This document shows, piece by piece, positions 61,763 to 64,000 of a DNA stretch of 64,000 bases (positions are counted from its first letter, which is position 1; the number at the start of each line of letters is the position of its first letter). The notes beneath the pieces are model-generated. The model saw nothing but the letters and a program-made list of their open reading frames with translations, did not search any database and was not told where the DNA came from. Source of the DNA: Cytophagales bacterium Alg240-R148 (lineage in GTDB: Bacteria > Bacteroidota > Bacteroidia > Cytophagales > Cyclobacteriaceae); the NCBI GenBank assembly GCA_900537185.1, contig LS999831.1:186001-250000 (forward strand), read 5' to 3'. The position numbers and the translations under genes were made by a program.

Positions 61763-64000
61763 ATGAAAAGAATTTGGACCATCCTGTTGGTATTGCTTTC
61801 ATGGCAATTACCGGCGCAAGAACTTAGTTATTTTTTACCACAAGACATTCAGTACGATTCCAAAATACCTACTCCTGAAGAGGTTATTGGGCATAAAGTA
61901 GGGCAATGGCACGTCACCCATGACAAATTGGTGCAATACATGAAAGCTGTTGCCAAAGCTTCTCCAAGAATTTCATTGGAACAATTTGGAGAGACTTTTG
62001 AAAACCGTCCTTTGCTCTTACTTACAATCACCGCAGAAGACAACCACCAAAATATTGAAGAGATTAGAACCCAACATTACAACCTAACAATAGCTGGCAA
62101 ATCGGACCCAATAGATACCCAAAACCAACCAGCTGTGGCCTATTTGGGGTACAGTGTTCATGGCAACGAACCTAGCGGTAGCAACGCATCCTTGGTATTG
62201 GCCTATTATTTGGCTGCCGCGCAAGGGGAAGCGATTGAAAAAATGTTAAAAGAAACGGTAATTCTATTGGATCCAAGCTTCAACCCAGATGGCTTGAATC
62301 GTTTCGCTAGTTGGGTCAACAGCCATAAAAGCATCACGATGGTAACGGACCCCAACCACCTTGAATTCGAAGAAGCTTGGCCAAGAGGCAGAACCAATCA
62401 TTACTGGTTCGATCTGAACAGAGATTGGTTGCCAGTTCAATTACCAGAGTCTCAAGGAAGAATTGCTAATTTCCACAAATGGAAACCCAATGTGTTAACA
62501 GACCACCATGAAATGGGCACCAATAGTACTTTCTTTTTTCAGCCAGGAATACCCAGTAGAAACCACCCACTCACGCCTAAAATGAATTTCGACCTGACCA
62601 AAAAAATAGCGGGATACCATGCAAAGTTTTTGGACAAGATCGGGTCTCTTTATTATTCAGAAGAAAGTTTTGATGATTTTTATTATGGCAAGGGATCTAC
62701 TTTTCCGGATGTAAATGGAGGAATAGGTATTCTATTTGAACAAGCCAGCTCTAGGGGCCATGCCCAAGAAAGCATACACGGTGTTTTGAAGTTTCCATTC
62801 ACCATAAAAAACCACTTCACAACTTCTTTGTCTACTATTCAGGCCGTGCATGAAATGAGGGTAGAGTTGTTAAATTATCAAAGATCCTTTTTTAAAAATG
62901 CGGACAAAGAAGCTAGTTCGGATGCTCAAAAAGCATTTGTATTTGGTAATGACAAGGACCTGCAACGCGCCAATAATTTTATTGACATCCTGAAAAGGCA
63001 TGATATTGACGTTTACAAATTAAAGAATGACCATGCACAATTTTCCAAAGAAAATAGTTTTGTTGTTCCGTTGAAACAGCAGCAGTATAAATTAATCAAA
63101 GCCATGTTCGAAAAAAGGACCAGTTTCCAGGACAGCCTTTTTTATGATGTTTCGGCTTGGACCCTGCCTTTGGCATTCAACCTCGATTACAAAAGCCTTA
63201 CGTCCAAAGACTACAAATCAAGTATGTTAGGGGAAAAGGCGGGAACGGAGATGAAAATTCAAGGCCAAGCAGATGCAAAAGCAGATTCTTATGCCTATGT
63301 TTTTGAATGGCACCAGCAAAAAAGCCCAAATTTCTTGTATGCTTTATTGGCAAAAAATTTAATAGCCAAAGTCAGCTTAAACCAGTTTTCCATTAAGGGA
63401 GGAACTTCTTTTGATCGCGGCAGCATATTAATACCCGCTAGCAACCAACCAATTTCTCCTGAAAAAGTTAATGCTCTAGTCAACCAACTCTCCATCCAAC
63501 ACGGGGTAAAAGTGCACGGGCTTGAATCTGGATTTACAGCTGGAAACAATTTAGGCAGTCCAACTTTTGTAAAACTCAACACCCCAAAAGTAATGGTACT
63601 TGGTGGCCCTGGGGTATCGAGTTATGAAGTTGGGGAAGTATGGCATCTTTTTGACCAAAGATTAAAAATGCCACTTTCCATTGTTACCATTGATCGATTC
63701 AACAGCACCAACCTCGACCGGTACAATACAATAGTTATGGTAAACGGACGCTATGGAAAATTAAACAAAGACAAACTCAAAAAATGGTTGCAAAAAGGCG
63801 GGAATTTAATCTCCTCTAAAAGTGCCTCCAAATGGTTGGCAACGAACGCTATTAGCAAGGCAAAATTCAAAAGTTCCGAACCTTCTGATTCCAAACAAAT
63901 GCTTCCCTATAACCTCCAACCGAGGTACCAAGGCGCGCAAGTGGTAGGAGGTGCAATATTCGAAGCTGAAATCGACTTAACCCACCCACTGGGATTTGGA
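61763..64000 (+). CDS. M14 zinc carboxypeptidase with C-terminal amidotransferase-like domain (3' end outside window)
   Basis: 746 codons are visible and the frame is still open at the last base. Signal peptide MKRIWTILLVLLSWQLPA-Q. The M14 domain has zinc ligands His133 and Glu136 in YSVHGNEPSGS, then NPDGLNRF, the substrate-arginine-type FDLNRDW, DHHEMG with the third ligand, and the catalytic-Glu region GILFEQASSRG. From about residue 610 the chain has VLGGPGVSSYEVGEVW and KWLQKGGNLI, matching the glutamine-amidotransferase-like domain often fused to Bacteroidota M14 proteins. Periplasmic or secreted release of C-terminal residues from peptides. Divergent from the TonB receptor, which suggests a shared role in peptide use. 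Confidence 0.9.
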   Translation, partial: MKRIWTILLVLLSWQLPAQELSYFLPQDIQYDSKIPTPEEVIGHKVGQWHVTHDKLVQYMKAVAKASPRISLEQFGETFENRPLLLLTITAEDNHQNIEEIRTQHYNLTIAGKSDPIDTQNQPAVAYLGYSVHGNEPSGSNASLVLAYYLAAAQGEAIEKMLKETVILLDPSFNPDGLNRFASWVNSHKSITMVTDPNHLEFEEAWPRGRTNHYWFDLNRDWLPVQLPESQGRIANFHKWKPNVLTDHHEMGTNSTFFFQPGIPSRNHPLTPKMNFDLTKKIAGYHAKFLDKIGSLYYSEESFDDFYYGKGSTFPDVNGGIGILFEQASSRGHAQESIHGVLKFPFTIKNHFTTSLSTIQAVHEMRVELLNYQRSFFKNADKEASSDAQKAFVFGNDKDLQRANNFIDILKRHDIDVYKLKNDHAQFSKENSFVVPLKQQQYKLIKAMFEKRTSFQDSLFYDVSAWTLPLAFNLDYKSLTSKDYKSSMLGEKAGTEMKIQGQADAKADSYAYVFEWHQQKSPNFLYALLAKNLIAKVSLNQFSIKGGTSFDRGSILIPASNQPISPEKVNALVNQLSIQHGVKVHGLESGFTAGNNLGSPTFVKLNTPKVMVLGGPGVSSYEVGEVWHLFDQRLKMPLSIVTIDRFNSTNLDRYNTIVMVNGRYGKLNKDKLKKWLQKGGNLISSKSASKWLATNAISKAKFKSSEPSDSKQMLPYNLQPRYQGAQVVGGAIFEAEIDLTHPLGFG

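Overview
The window looks like a chromosomal segment of an AT-rich member of the Bacteroidota, most likely a marine or soil Cytophagales-type bacterium. Evidence: Bacteroidota-restricted families (DUF4295, DUF4293, the DUF6452/DUF6048 pair), a C-terminal type IX secretion (T9SS) tail, bacillithiol genes (bshC, ytxJ), a fused E1 2-oxoacid dehydrogenase, and promoters with the Bacteroidota TTTG/TAnnTTTG pattern. I see no insertion sequence, prophage, integrase or CRISPR array. About 58 protein genes and one tRNA fill almost all of the DNA; the first (gpmI) and last (M14 carboxypeptidase) run off the window.

Layout. 1-9.9 kb: gpmI end, a lipoprotein, a double-domain M16 peptidase, tandem UspA, an ABC exporter, a Fur-type regulator, TerC and a LETM1/TerB-like protein. 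10-15.3 kb: a TrkA-type K+ channel, a membrane-anchored GyrI-like protein, a second ABC exporter, truA and a thiolase. 15.4-22.7 kb: DUF4293, htpG with palindromes upstream, a HEAT-like secreted protein, a lipoprotein, a GH20 hexosaminidase and tRNA-Val. 22.8-32.4 kb: AsmA-like protein, DUF2461, murF, a T9SS cargo protein, hemB, rocD and a small cytochrome b5-like protein. 32.5-42.3 kb: M19 dipeptidase, membrane and outer-membrane proteins, an overlapping PAP2/GT39/membrane/ATL cluster, a Na+/solute symporter, clpS and recR. 42.3-55.3 kb: ytxJ, an 871-residue very basic repeat protein, fused E1, ispF-mnmD, fthC-bshC-rimO, DUF6452-DUF6048, ftsY, DUF4295, rpmG and rpmB. 55.4-64 kb: an aminosugar kinase, murQ and a coupled unknown, then a TonB receptor with a partner lipoprotein, divergent from an M14 carboxypeptidase.

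Functional themes. Murein synthesis and recycling appear in several places (murF, GH20, kinase-murQ). Bacillithiol redox chemistry is represented by bshC and ytxJ. Peptide scavenging is suggested by M16, M19, M14 and the TonB/lipoprotein pair. Cation homeostasis is suggested by TerC, the LETM1/TerB-like protein and the K+ channel side by side.

The best candidates for undescribed biology are the secreted basic repeat protein (42.6-45.2 kb), the LETM1/TerB-TerC-K+ channel neighbourhood (7.7-11 kb), the TonB receptor with its four-repeat lipoprotein and a palindrome-rich control region (57.8-61.8 kb), and the paired 13-bp palindromes before htpG. All calls come from reading sequence; no database search or structure prediction was run.
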